This document shows positions 7,304 to 14,834 of a stretch of 18,942 nucleotides of DNA, in pieces. The notes beneath the pieces are model-generated. The model saw only the letters and a list, made by a program, of their open reading frames with translations, was not told the DNA's origin and did not search any database. Source of the stretch: DATAMF01 sp964472565 (lineage in GTDB: Bacteria > Chloroflexota > Anaerolineae > Aggregatilineales > Aggregatilineaceae); the NCBI GenBank assembly GCA_964472565.1, contig CAYYNB010000121.1, forward strand, positions 1 to 18,942. The letters run 5' to 3'. A program made the translations under genes and the position numbers. Each line of letters opens with the position of its first letter. Positions within the stretch are counted from its first letter, which is position 1.

Positions 7304-8317
7304 ATGGGACAATATTTCGCAAGACGATTCCTCTATCTGCTGTTGGTCTTGCTGGTGGTGTCAGCAATTACATTCTTTATCATGCATCAGATTCCGGGCG
7401 GTCCGTTCTCCAAAGAGAAACAACTGCACCCCACTGCCCTCAAAAATCTTAATGCCAAGTATCATCTTGATGATCCGTTGTACGAGCAGTACATCAATTA
7501 CATGGGAGATCTGTCCATCCCCGCCATTACGCCAACAGATCGGGTCTTCTCGGTTACTGAAGATTACCTCATCAACATTAAACTGCCTTTTCAAAAAGAC
7601 AAAACCTTCCGCTGGATGAATTTTGGTCCCTCATACAACTCACGAACGCTCAGCGTAAGTGCGATTGTCCGTGACCACCTGCCCGTTTCAGCCCAGCTTG
7701 GCGTGATGGCACTTTTGATCGCCATGAGTATCGGCATCCCTCTGGGAACAATGGCGGCGCTCAAGAAAAACAGCACCATTGACTATGTGAGCATGAGCGC
7801 TTCGATTCTGGGGGTGTCGGTGCCGGTGATTGTCTTGGGACCCACACTAAAATATATCTTTGCCGTGGAATTAGGATGGGTTCCTACCTCTGGCTGGGGA
7901 AGCTTAAAGCAGGCGATTCTACCGGCTTTTGCGCTTGGTTTTGCCCAATCAGCCCTGTTAGCCCGGTTGACTCGTGCCAGCCTGCTGCAAGTGTTAAACG
8001 AAGACTATATTCGCACCGCGCGGGCGAAAGGGCTGCCATCGCGCCGTGTTGTCATTATCCACGCCATGAAAAACGCCATGATCCCCGTCATGACCGTACT
8101 GGGGCCGCTCTTCGCGGGCCTCGTCACTGGGACCTTTGTCACCGAGCGTGTGTTCGGCATTCCGGGCCTCGGCGCGTACTTCATTACCAGCATCACAGGT
8201 CGTGACTATACCGTGATCATGGGGACCACATTGGTTTTTGCCTTCTTTATTGTCGTTGCGAATTTTGTGGTCGATCTCACTTATGCCTGGCTTGACCCCC
8301 GCATCCGTCTTACGTAG
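7304..8317 (+). CDS. ABC transporter permease, DppB/OppB type
   Basis: A 337-residue inner-membrane permease of the peptide/nickel importer family. It has the N-terminal helix (ARRFLYLLLVLLVVSAITFF) followed by MHQIPGGPF, at least five further membrane segments, and the ATPase-contacting EAA loop as DYIRTARAKGLPSRRVVIIH, then AMKNAMIPV (about residues 234-262). FGIPGLGAYF and the C-terminal WLDPRIRLT are typical. Between helices 1 and 2 the external loop is longer than usual, with about 40-50 residues around ITPTDRVFSVTEDYLINIKL. The ribosome site is poor (GAGAAAA), so expression may be below that of the binding protein. The DppC-type gene follows after 11 bases. Substrate cannot be told. Confidence 0.92.
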   Translation: MGQYFARRFLYLLLVLLVVSAITFFIMHQIPGGPFSKEKQLHPTALKNLNAKYHLDDPLYEQYINYMGDLSIPAITPTDRVFSVTEDYLINIKLPFQKDKTFRWMNFGPSYNSRTLSVSAIVRDHLPVSAQLGVMALLIAMSIGIPLGTMAALKKNSTIDYVSMSASILGVSVPVIVLGPTLKYIFAVELGWVPTSGWGSLKQAILPAFALGFAQSALLARLTRASLLQVLNEDYIRTARAKGLPSRRVVIIHAMKNAMIPVMTVLGPLFAGLVTGTFVTERVFGIPGLGAYFITSITGRDYTVIMGTTLVFAFFIVVANFVVDLTYAWLDPRIRLT

Positions 8318-8328
8318 GAAAAGTAACA

Positions 8329-9378
8329 ATGACCAGTATTGATCTGACTCAACAAGAACAAACGGGAATTCTACGGCTTGAGAAAAAACTTGAAACAAGC
8401 CGTAATCCCTGGCTGGATGCATGGCGGCGGCTGCGCAAAAATCGAGCAGCGCTCGTTGGCTTGGCGATTATCTTGCTCAATATTGTGGTCGCGGTTTTTG
8501 CCGACGACATCGCCCCCCACGACTACACCACGCCCGACTATCTCGCGATGAACTCGGCTCCCCAATGGATTGTTGACGTTTTCCCCGCGATGAAGCCTTT
8601 GGGTGAACCCGGCGGTTATGTGAATGTTCAGGACAAATACATTCTGGGCACCGATAACCTCGGACGTGACTTGTTGAGCCGCATTATCTACGGATCGCGT
8701 ATCTCACTTTCAGTGGCCTTCATCGGTCCTTTTTTTAGCCTCCTCGTTGGGACGCTTTTTGGGATGCTGGCCGGGTATGCCGGGGGGCAAGTCGATAACT
8801 TCATGATGCGTATTGTAGACATCATGTATGCCTTCCCCACTCTGCTGCTGGTCATCCTGTTGATGGCGTTTTTCCGGGCCAGTGTGGATGCCGGTCAGGA
8901 AGGAACGCTCATTTATAAATTAAATAAGCTTGATGCCTCGTTTGGCGGCATGTTGTTTATTTTTATCGGTATCGGCTTAACCTCCTGGATGGATACGGCC
9001 CGTTTAGCCCGCGCCCAGGTGCTCTCGATCCGGCAAAAAGAATATATTGAAGCCGCCCAATCCGTCGGCTCGCGTGATTCGGGTATCATCTTCCGGCATG
9101 TCCTGCCCAACATTCTTGGCCCGATTGTCGTCGCCGAAAGTCTGGCGATCCCGCGTTATATCTCCTTTGAAGCCTTTCTCAGCTTCATCGGCCTGGGGGT
9201 TAATCCCCCGCGTCCGAGTTGGGGTTCTATGATTGCCGACGGTTCCAACGCGCTGATCAGCTTCCCCCACCAGGCGATCTTCCCGGCATTAGCACTCTTT
9301 ATGATCATGTTTGCCTTCAACTTTTTGGGTGATGGTCTGCGTGATGCACTCGATCCTCGTTCCTCAAAGGCGGGCTAA
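8329..9378 (+). CDS. ABC transporter permease, DppC/OppC type
   Basis: A 349-residue second permease of the importer. It starts with the OppC N-terminal region (NPWLDAWRRLRKNRAALVGL, then a membrane helix), continues with ILGTDNLGRDLLSRIIYGSR, and carries the EAA loop as KEYIEAAQSVGSRDSGIIFR, then HVLPNILGPIV. The end reads FNFLGDGLRDALDPRS, as in the family. It is longer than the usual ~300 residues: there is an extra segment after the first helix (MNSAPQWIVDVFPAMKP) and another around ASVDAGQEGTLIYKLNKLD. AGGAAAAG precedes the ATG. It is the last gene of the operon; no OppD/OppF ATPase genes follow, because the next gene comes from the opposite strand, so the ATPases must be encoded elsewhere. 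Confidence 0.92.
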   Translation: MTSIDLTQQEQTGILRLEKKLETSRNPWLDAWRRLRKNRAALVGLAIILLNIVVAVFADDIAPHDYTTPDYLAMNSAPQWIVDVFPAMKPLGEPGGYVNVQDKYILGTDNLGRDLLSRIIYGSRISLSVAFIGPFFSLLVGTLFGMLAGYAGGQVDNFMMRIVDIMYAFPTLLLVILLMAFFRASVDAGQEGTLIYKLNKLDASFGGMLFIFIGIGLTSWMDTARLARAQVLSIRQKEYIEAAQSVGSRDSGIIFRHVLPNILGPIVVAESLAIPRYISFEAFLSFIGLGVNPPRPSWGSMIADGSNALISFPHQAIFPALALFMIMFAFNFLGDGLRDALDPRSSKAG

Positions 9379-9402
9379 AAAACCGCCCTGTCCATCGAGC
9401 GG
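9377..9402 (-). terminator. Intrinsic terminator of the histidine kinase operon
   Basis: On the minus strand CCGCTC (9402-9397), loop GATGGACA, GGGCGG (9388-9383), followed by six T (9382-9377). One pair is a G-T wobble. It lies about 40 bases after the kinase stop codon and touches the stop codon of the convergent permease gene. Confidence 0.6.
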
Positions 9403-9442
9403 CTGGCGCGCGATCAGGCGTCAGTCGCTTGTGCTAGCTTTT

Positions 9443-10837
9443 TCACGCAGCATCTTTCTCCAACCGGCTAACCGGCAGCCGGATGCTGATTGTAGTCCCT
9501 ACCCCAACCTGACTATCAGCCGAAATCGTGCCGCCATGTAACTCGACATACGATTTCGCAATCGCCAAGCCTAATCCAGACTCATTTTCACTCTGTTGGC
9601 GTGACATATCCGCGCGATAAAACCGCTCAAAAATATGCGGCAGATGATCCGCTTCAATTCCTGCGCCCGTATCCTGTACGCTCAACACCACATCCCCATC
9701 CAACCGCGCCGCCAGTGTGATACAGCCCTCTTGCGGTGTATACCGCAGCGCATTGCTGACCAGATTGCTCAACACCTGGATGATCCGATCTGGATCGGCA
9801 TGCAGCAGCGGCAGATTCGGCTCGGCCTCCACCGCCAGCCGGATGCCTTGCTGTTCGGCCTGATGGCTGAATGCCGCCGCCGTTAAGCGTATCAATTCTT
9901 CCGCCGCGATCCATTGTGCGTTCAGTTGCAGTTCCCCCGCATCCGCCAACGACAGGGTGCGCAAATCTTCCACCAGATGCTGCAAATGCCGCGCCTCGTC
10001 ATGCATAATTTTGAACCGCGCGGGATTCGGCTTAAGCAGTCCCTCGCACAATGATTCGAGATACCCCACCAACACCGATAGCGGTGTGCGGAGTTCGTGC
10101 GCAATATCCGCGGTCATCTGGCGGCGCAACTGGTTCGCCTTCACCAGATCCGCGCTCATCTGGTTAAAGGCGGCGGCCACCTCCCCGACTTCATCCCGGC
10201 TGCGCACCGGCACTTTTTGATCCAGTTTCCCGTGCGACAAAGATCGGATCGCCTGAGCAATCTCGCGCAGCGGCCTCGATAACGAACGCGCGAAAAATAG
10301 GCTGAGCAGCAGCCCTAGCCCGATCATGCTCACCGTTGCCAGGATCAGCATCCGGTTGATCCGGTCCAGGTAGGCTTCTTCCAACGCATCCCGTTCCGGG
10401 AATTCATTATTCGTCAGGACATAGCCTACCGTTTCCCCCTCCACCACAATCCGGTCTGCTTGTTTCAACTCGCTGGCCGGTATCACCTCATCTGGCCCAT
10501 AGTCCTGGCTCGGTGTAATCACTTTACCATTCTGATCCACCAGCGTGAACTTGTTGGCGCGCATAGTATTAAACGGCGGTTCTTCCGGCGGCGGCATACT
10601 CTGCGGATCGGCGTTTGGTCGGAACGGCAGCCGTCCCCGCGCCATGCGCATATCGTCCCACGAACCGAAAACTTCATAATACGCCACCATATCCGCGATA
10701 AAGTTGGCCCGCTCTTGCTCCAATACATAACTATCGAACTCATTGATCGTCACCCGCTGCACCAGCACAGCGACAATCAGCACCCCCGACAAACTCGTGA
10801 TGAGCAGAGCCAGCGTTAACTTGACGCGGAGCGACAT
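9443..10837 (-). CDS. Membrane sensor histidine kinase (BaeS-like architecture)
   Basis: A 464-residue sensor kinase. Domains in order: membrane helix (7-26); an extracytoplasmic sensor loop (about 28-160, with a Pro-rich stretch near 78-90); a second helix (163-183); HAMP (184-236, RPLREIAQAIRSLSHGKLDQ); HisKA with the phosphorylated His H247 in DIAHELRTPLS; and HATPase_c with the N box NLVSNALRY (N362), G1 box DTGAGI, F box FERFYR and G2 box GLGLAI. All catalytic boxes are intact. It starts 3 bases after the stop of the response regulator gene, and its ribosome site (GGAGG) lies inside that gene's end, so the two are translationally linked. It is the last gene of the VTC-DUF4956-CotH operon and is likely to sense a condition at the cell surface. 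The signal is unknown. Confidence 0.93.
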   Translation of the reverse strand: MSLRVKLTLALLITSLSGVLIVAVLVQRVTINEFDSYVLEQERANFIADMVAYYEVFGSWDDMRMARGRLPFRPNADPQSMPPPEEPPFNTMRANKFTLVDQNGKVITPSQDYGPDEVIPASELKQADRIVVEGETVGYVLTNNEFPERDALEEAYLDRINRMLILATVSMIGLGLLLSLFFARSLSRPLREIAQAIRSLSHGKLDQKVPVRSRDEVGEVAAAFNQMSADLVKANQLRRQMTADIAHELRTPLSVLVGYLESLCEGLLKPNPARFKIMHDEARHLQHLVEDLRTLSLADAGELQLNAQWIAAEELIRLTAAAFSHQAEQQGIRLAVEAEPNLPLLHADPDRIIQVLSNLVSNALRYTPQEGCITLAARLDGDVVLSVQDTGAGIEADHLPHIFERFYRADMSRQQSENESGLGLAIAKSYVELHGGTISADSQVGVGTTISIRLPVSRLEKDAA

Positions 10838-10840
10838 CCC

Positions 10841-11527
10841 CTAATCCTCCGGTTTGAAACGATACCCCACGCCAAACACCGTTTCAATATAAATCGGCTT
10901 GCTGGGGTTTTCTTCGATTTTAGTCCGCAGGTTGCGCACATGAACATCCACCGTCCGCTCCACGCCTTCAGGAAAATCCCCTTGCAGCAGCGCCAGCAGA
11001 TCAGACCGTGAAAACGCCCGTCCTGGTGAAGTCATCATCACTTCGAGCAAACTGAATTCCGAAGGAGTGAGCATCACCTCCCGCTCGCCCACAAATACCC
11101 GGTACGACGTTCGATTGAGGATAATATCGGCGGCGCGGATAATATCCGGCGGCCCACTTTCCAGCCCGGATCGGCGCAGCACGGCGCGGGTCCGCGCGAT
11201 CAGTTCGCGTGGGCCAAACGGCTTGGTGATATAGTCGTCCGCGCCCAATTCCAACCCATGCACCTTATCCGTCTCATCCAGCCGCGCCGTTAACAGGATA
11301 ATCGGCGTGTCCGATTCCTTGCGATACACCCGGATGAATTCATACCCATCCATTTGTGGCATCATAATATCCAGCAGAATCAGGTCCGGTTTTTCATGCC
11401 GCGCCACAAACAGCGCGTCCCGCCCATTATCCGCCGTAAACACCCGGAATCCTTGTTCACTCAGCAGTTCCTTCAGGAAGATCTGCACATTGAGTTTGTC
11501 ATCGACAATGAGAATCGTCTTTGCCAT
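10841..11527 (-). CDS. OmpR/PhoB-type response regulator
   Basis: A 228-residue DNA-binding regulator. The receiver domain (1-115) has D9/D10, phosphoacceptor D53 in LILLDIMMP, the switch Thr in LLTA and Lys in TKPFG. The C-terminal winged helix (about 130-225) shows LTPSEFSLLEVMM, ERTVDVHVRNLRTKIEENP and TVFGVGYRF. I chose the ATG at 11527, which has AGGGG/AAGG just upstream; a start at 11554 would add 9 residues without a site. Partner kinase follows directly. Members of this family bind 11-bp-spaced direct repeats, and just such repeats occur in front of the first gene of this operon and of the divergent beta-helix gene, so those promoters are its likely targets. Confidence 0.93.
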   Translation of the reverse strand: MAKTILIVDDKLNVQIFLKELLSEQGFRVFTADNGRDALFVARHEKPDLILLDIMMPQMDGYEFIRVYRKESDTPIILLTARLDETDKVHGLELGADDYITKPFGPRELIARTRAVLRRSGLESGPPDIIRAADIILNRTSYRVFVGEREVMLTPSEFSLLEVMMTSPGRAFSRSDLLALLQGDFPEGVERTVDVHVRNLRTKIEENPSKPIYIETVFGVGYRFKPED

Positions 11528-11557
11528 CGCCTTATCCCCTGATTTTGGCTTCACTAC

Positions 11558-11587
11558 GGGCGGGGCAATTCACGAATGACCCCGCCC
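11558..11587. promoter_or_regulatory. Strong hairpin between the CotH and response regulator genes
   Basis: GGGCGGGG (11558-11565) pairs with CCCCGCCC (11580-11587), with further inner complementarity (ATTC / GAAT) in the 14-base spacer. It lies 12 bases after the CotH stop codon and 30 bases before the regulator start on the minus strand. No T-run follows on either strand. It could act as a processing site or partial terminator that lowers regulator/kinase expression relative to the three upstream genes. Confidence 0.55.
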
Positions 11588-11599
11588 CTTTCCTCCCTC

Positions 11600-13225
11600 T
11601 CATTCCTGCTGGCTGGTGATATACGTCTGCGCCGCCGTATACCGCTCGTTCACGTGGCTAAGCAGTTCAGTCAGAGCACTGTCGAATGCATCCGGCGAAC
11701 TAAGATTAGTATAGCCTTCCGTCTCTTCGAGCACATAGGGCGCAATCAAATCATGCATGGCCTGCATGGTAGCGCTGACTTTACTCGGCTCAAACGCCCC
11801 GTTGATCGTCTCCTCCACATACGTCACATAACACGCATGATAGCTCGCATCATCCATCAGGAAGCGGATCAGCGGCCAGTTATCGCCCACACTTTCCAGG
11901 TCCAGCGTAATTCCATCCATGCTGCCGCCGGGCATTTGTCCACCCATGCCGCCGCCCGGCATCTGACCATCCGGCGGTTGCATCTGCTGACCATTCTCCC
12001 CTTGACCGCCGGGCATCTGTCCGCCGGGCATTTGTCCCCCAGGCATCTGACCGCCAGGCATCTGACCGTCAGGGCCACCGAATCCGCCGCCCATGCCCGC
12101 CATCATCGCCATGTTGTTATCCCACGGAATCCAGGTCAATTGTCCCGCATCATTGTATAGATAGTAATTATGCGCCATCTGCCCATAGGTATCCCAGTTC
12201 TGCACAACGGTATTCACCGCCAGCCACCGCAAAAACCCATCGACATCAAACACCGCTTCCAGTCCGCTGCGCCATGCCGCCGGATCACTGGTCCGTGTCT
12301 CCGCGTGCAGCGCCTCGAACATCGCCTCTACATCGCTGTAATCTGCCTCGTCCTCGTTCGTTTCCTTCTCGAACGAATCCAGCGTAAAGCCATCCGCCGC
12401 AAATGTCGCCCCCGTACCTTCCGGTTTATACACATTGCCGCTGTCATCCGCGAACTGCGTTTCGATCACCGTATCATCAACCACTTCCACCGCCGTATAC
12501 ACGCCGAAATATACCGGACCTTCGCCATAATCCACATACACGGCATAAAAAGCGGTTTGCGCAGCGGGCACCCCGCTTTCGCGGAAAATATCGGCAGTGA
12601 TCTTTTCGCGCAGCAGCGAATCATCACTCCAGTTGCTCGAAAAGCTCACCTGCTGGAAACCATAGAAACGTTGGTTATCAATCTCTGGATAATCGTCTTC
12701 AAATTGATCGAAGTCCAGTTTGAATGGTAGTTTGTAGACACCGCCGCTCCATGTACTCGCCAGGCTCGAATTACCCTTGAAGCGCATCCCGACCTTCGTC
12801 CATGTTTGCCCGTTAAAGGCGACATCCACCGCAACCCACACCGGATTCTGATCGGTTCCAAAGTCCATCATGCCAGCGCCCTCTGGCATCTGTCCTGGTC
12901 CTGCGCCCTCTGGCATCTGTCCCGGATCAAATCCCTGTGGAGGCTGCCCCATGCCGCCCATCTGTGATTGGGAGCCAAATTCCCCATACAGATTCGTCAT
13001 ATCGTCCAGCATCGCCTGCCAGGTTTCGGGCGAAATCGTGATCGTCATGCTGTTCACCGCATCGTCAGGAAAGACGACGCTGTAATCCGGGTCCGTGTCT
13101 TTTCCGTGCGAATACTCGTCCCATCCATCGGGCCGCACCGGATCATCCCCATCCTGTGCCTGCGCCGGGATTGCGCTCGCGCCGAGCAGAATGACCAGCG
13201 CCCCCATCGTTGCCAGTTTTTTCAT
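11600..13225 (-). CDS. Secreted CotH-type protein kinase family protein
   Basis: A 541-residue exported protein of the CotH kinase family. The signal peptide is about 1-23 (MKKLATMGALVILLGASAIP, AQA). Family motifs: VGMRFKGNSSL (145-155), YKLPFKLDFDQF (164-175), LLREKITADIFRESGVPAAQ (204-223), YFGVYTAVEVVD, VYKPEG (265-270, with Lys268), and the core NWDTYGQMAHNYYLY followed by WIPWDNN, with D345 and D369 as the likely catalytic and metal-binding Asp. In Bacillus spore coats CotH phosphorylates coat proteins, so this may phosphorylate secreted substrates. Two low-complexity tracts, 88-120 (GQMPEGAG repeated) and 381-434 (QMPGG x4), interrupt the fold. Start at 13225 has AGGAG 10 bases upstream and lies 16 bases after the DUF4956 stop; an open frame to 13261 would overlap that gene. 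Confidence 0.9.
   Translation of the reverse strand: MKKLATMGALVILLGASAIPAQAQDGDDPVRPDGWDEYSHGKDTDPDYSVVFPDDAVNSMTITISPETWQAMLDDMTNLYGEFGSQSQMGGMGQPPQGFDPGQMPEGAGPGQMPEGAGMMDFGTDQNPVWVAVDVAFNGQTWTKVGMRFKGNSSLASTWSGGVYKLPFKLDFDQFEDDYPEIDNQRFYGFQQVSFSSNWSDDSLLREKITADIFRESGVPAAQTAFYAVYVDYGEGPVYFGVYTAVEVVDDTVIETQFADDSGNVYKPEGTGATFAADGFTLDSFEKETNEDEADYSDVEAMFEALHAETRTSDPAAWRSGLEAVFDVDGFLRWLAVNTVVQNWDTYGQMAHNYYLYNDAGQLTWIPWDNNMAMMAGMGGGFGGPDGQMPGGQMPGGQMPGGQMPGGQGENGQQMQPPDGQMPGGGMGGQMPGGSMDGITLDLESVGDNWPLIRFLMDDASYHACYVTYVEETINGAFEPSKVSATMQAMHDLIAPYVLEETEGYTNLSSPDAFDSALTELLSHVNERYTAAQTYITSQQE
12005..12064 (-). repeat. Four 15-bp tandem units encoding QMPGG
   Basis: Residues 388-407 of the CotH-type protein are four exact copies of Gln-Met-Pro-Gly-Gly. 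The DNA units differ at synonymous positions, so this is a maintained protein repeat more than a fresh duplication. Related units (QMPEGAG near 103-118 and DGQMPGG near 419) occur elsewhere in the same protein. Confidence 0.85.
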
Positions 13226-13241
13226 CGGTTTCGTGCTCCTG

Positions 13242-13880
13242 TTAATCATCATCCCCATCATCCAATTGAATATGGTTGGTGCTCAGTTTCACCTGGGCGG
13301 TTTCTAACGCCTTGCGGTTGTAGTAAACGTTGATTTCCGCCGTGTCCCGCAAAAAGTTCAACCGCCCGATCTCGATCCGCATGATCGGCAGCCCAGTGCG
13401 CGTCCGCAAATCCTCCATCAGCAGCGCCCAGTTTTCGGGCCGGATCATGTCTATCCGCTCATAAGTGATCGCTTTGCGTATTTCATACTCAAAGCCCCAT
13501 TCCCGTTCGAGAACATACAGCAAAATCACCGTACCCGAATTTGCGATCACCAGTTCAGGATAATCGCCATTGTTCAGAAACATCGAATTCAGCACCGGCA
13601 GCGCAATCACCACAAACAGATACGTCATCTCCCGGATCGGGATCGTCGAGGTGCGGTACCGCAGCACCGAGAAAATCGCAAACAGGCCGAACCCCACCCC
13701 AACGCTCAGGTTGGAATCGTTCAGCAATCCCATCACCAGGAAAATAACGGTGTTGAATGCGAAAAACGTGAACACATAGTCTTTGTCCCGCCGCTTGGGA
13801 TAATAGATCAGCCGCACGATCACAAAGACGATCAGGAGATTAATGGCGAAGCGCCCCCCATACTCAACCCAAGTATCCAT
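13242..13880 (-). CDS. DUF4956 membrane protein
   Basis: A 212-residue protein of the DUF4956 family, recognised by GFGLFAIFSVLRYRT followed by IPIREMTYLFVVIALPV (about residues 63-96). It has about four to five membrane segments in the first 125 residues (11-27, 37-53, 60-73, 84-102, 109-125) and a soluble C-terminal domain (130-212), probably cytoplasmic, ending in an acidic tail DDGDDD. The start overlaps the end of the VTC gene by 17 bases in another frame, and the CotH gene follows 16 bases after the stop, so the three are tightly coupled. The molecular function of the family is not known to me. Its regular pairing with VTC-domain proteins suggests a membrane partner for that protein. 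Confidence 0.9.
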   Translation of the reverse strand: MDTWVEYGGRFAINLLIVFVIVRLIYYPKRRDKDYVFTFFAFNTVIFLVMGLLNDSNLSVGVGFGLFAIFSVLRYRTSTIPIREMTYLFVVIALPVLNSMFLNNGDYPELVIANSGTVILLYVLEREWGFEYEIRKAITYERIDMIRPENWALLMEDLRTRTGLPIMRIEIGRLNFLRDTAEINVYYNRKALETAQVKLSTNHIQLDDGDDD

Positions 13881-14685
13881 CTTCTTCCTCCATCAGTTTC
13901 CCCACCATTCGCATTCGCATTTTGAAATTATTCCCCTTCACTCCGTCATACAACAGACACACCCCTGCACAATACTTGCTGAATGACATGGGCCGGATAC
14001 CCGCCCGCCGCATCACCTGGATAAAGTCGGATTGCGTCGAAAAATGTTCCTGTTTGACTTCCGCCACCGCGATCCCCGGCAGCGCGGCACACGCATCCCC
14101 CCACCCAAACTCCAGATTCAAATCCAGCGTCAGGCGTTCCGGGCGTGTTTTGCTCACCAGGGTGATCCGCAAAAATCGATTCCACAGTTTCGGTTCCATT
14201 TCCTCACCGTGATACGGTGTATGCGTTTCAACAAACGAGTCCGTTTTTTCGCTCAGCTTCACATCCGCCGCCCGTATCTGGAACCGCGATTTGATCGTCC
14301 GTTCCTGGTTGGTCTTGTGTTTGACCTCGAAGAACATCAGCGCCGAATCGACATATTCCCGCGCGCGCACCTTATACCGCGACCCCAGCCCATTATGGTG
14401 CTGCTGGTAAAGCTGAAAATCAGGCGTATCATAATACAGGGTTTCATAGTGGTTCAGGCGCGTTTGTTTGATCTCCAATACGCGATACTGCCCGGCTATC
14501 TCCCGCAGCGTGTCATGCAGTTGGCTTACGCGCATCACATACTTCGTATCCGAGCGATTCAGCAGCGCAACACGATCCATCTCCGCCAAACTGATCGGAT
14601 CAAATCTCGCCAGCATCCGCTTGATCCGGCTGGCTGCCTGTTCAAATTCCGTCACACAGATTGGTTGTACACCCTCAGCGATCAT
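13864..14685 (-). CDS. VTC-domain protein, polyphosphate-polymerase-like
   Basis: A 273-residue soluble protein matching the VTC catalytic domain, which in yeast makes polyphosphate from ATP inside a basic tunnel. Visible signature residues: R44, D46 and K48 in LNRSDTKYVM; YYDTPDFQLYQQHHNG (84-99); R107 and R109 in YKVRAREY; E120, K122 and K124 in FFEVKHK; E209 and K211 in AEVKQE; and K237 in SFSKYC. These fit a triphosphate-tunnel fold with its charged strands intact. There are no SPX domain and no membrane helices, so it probably acts at the inner face with the DUF4956 protein encoded next. The ATG has GGGAAGG about 5 bases upstream. It is the first gene of the operon and is preceded by a repeat-box promoter. 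Whether it truly makes polyphosphate is unproven; some tunnel enzymes use other nucleotides or phosphates. Confidence 0.88.
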   Translation of the reverse strand: MIAEGVQPICVTEFEQAASRIKRMLARFDPISLAEMDRVALLNRSDTKYVMRVSQLHDTLREIAGQYRVLEIKQTRLNHYETLYYDTPDFQLYQQHHNGLGSRYKVRAREYVDSALMFFEVKHKTNQERTIKSRFQIRAADVKLSEKTDSFVETHTPYHGEEMEPKLWNRFLRITLVSKTRPERLTLDLNLEFGWGDACAALPGIAVAEVKQEHFSTQSDFIQVMRRAGIRPMSFSKYCAGVCLLYDGVKGNNFKMRMRMVGKLMEEEDGYLG

Positions 14686-14725
14686 ATAGACCTTCCCGGC
14701 ACGTATTCGTCTTTACGACTGTGAC

Positions 14726-14759
14726 AACGATAGTTTAAAAATATTTAGAAGTTGTTCAG
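14726..14759 (-). promoter_or_regulatory. Direct-repeat activator box and -10 of the VTC-DUF4956-CotH-TCS operon
   Basis: On the minus strand: CTGAACAA (14759-14752), three bases, CTAAATAT (14748-14741), eight bases, then TATCGTT (14732-14726). The two half-sites start 11 bases apart. The -10-like TATCGT lies where OmpR/PhoB-type boxes that replace the -35 place it. The predicted transcript start leaves a leader of about 35 bases before the VTC start. The same arrangement with the same spacing occurs at 14835-14868 facing the other way. Confidence 0.75.
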
Positions 14760-14764
14760 ACTAT

Positions 14765-14783
14765 CTGAGAACTTTCTGAAAAC
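14765..14783 (+). promoter_or_regulatory. Third direct-repeat box between the two promoters
   Basis: CTGAGAAC (14765-14772), TTT, CTGAAAAC (14776-14783): half-sites 11 bases apart, and another CTGA at 14788. It is a looser match to the two promoter boxes (13 of 19 positions against the one at 14835) and has no -10 at the matching distance, so it may be an auxiliary site that adds cooperativity. Confidence 0.5.
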
Positions 14784-14834
14784 AGGACTGATTTCCCAGG
14801 TCATCTCCCCGGCTTCATTCACATTTAAGTTGAC

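Noticed and set aside
7065..7619. Plus-strand open frame of 184 codons through the repeat and into the permease
   Set aside because: It crosses the end of the binding protein, two RNA structures and the start of the permease in another frame; the protein has no family look.
12005..12064. Short regular repeats that might suggest a CRISPR array
   Set aside because: Period is 15 bp with no spacers and it encodes QMPGG in frame inside a gene.
11576..12160. Plus-strand open frame rich in repeated AGHLSARHL-like units
   Set aside because: This is the antisense reading of the QMPGG repeat of the CotH-type gene; the repeat explains the pattern.
13226..13261. Upstream start for the CotH-type protein (MMGMMINRSTKP)
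   Set aside because: It would overlap the DUF4956 gene and lacks a ribosome site, while the start at 13225 has AGGAG and opens directly into a signal peptide.
14032..14724. Plus-strand open frame of 230 codons over the VTC gene
   Set aside because: Antisense shadow; it would also cover the minus-strand promoter, and the VTC signature residues are intact on the other strand.
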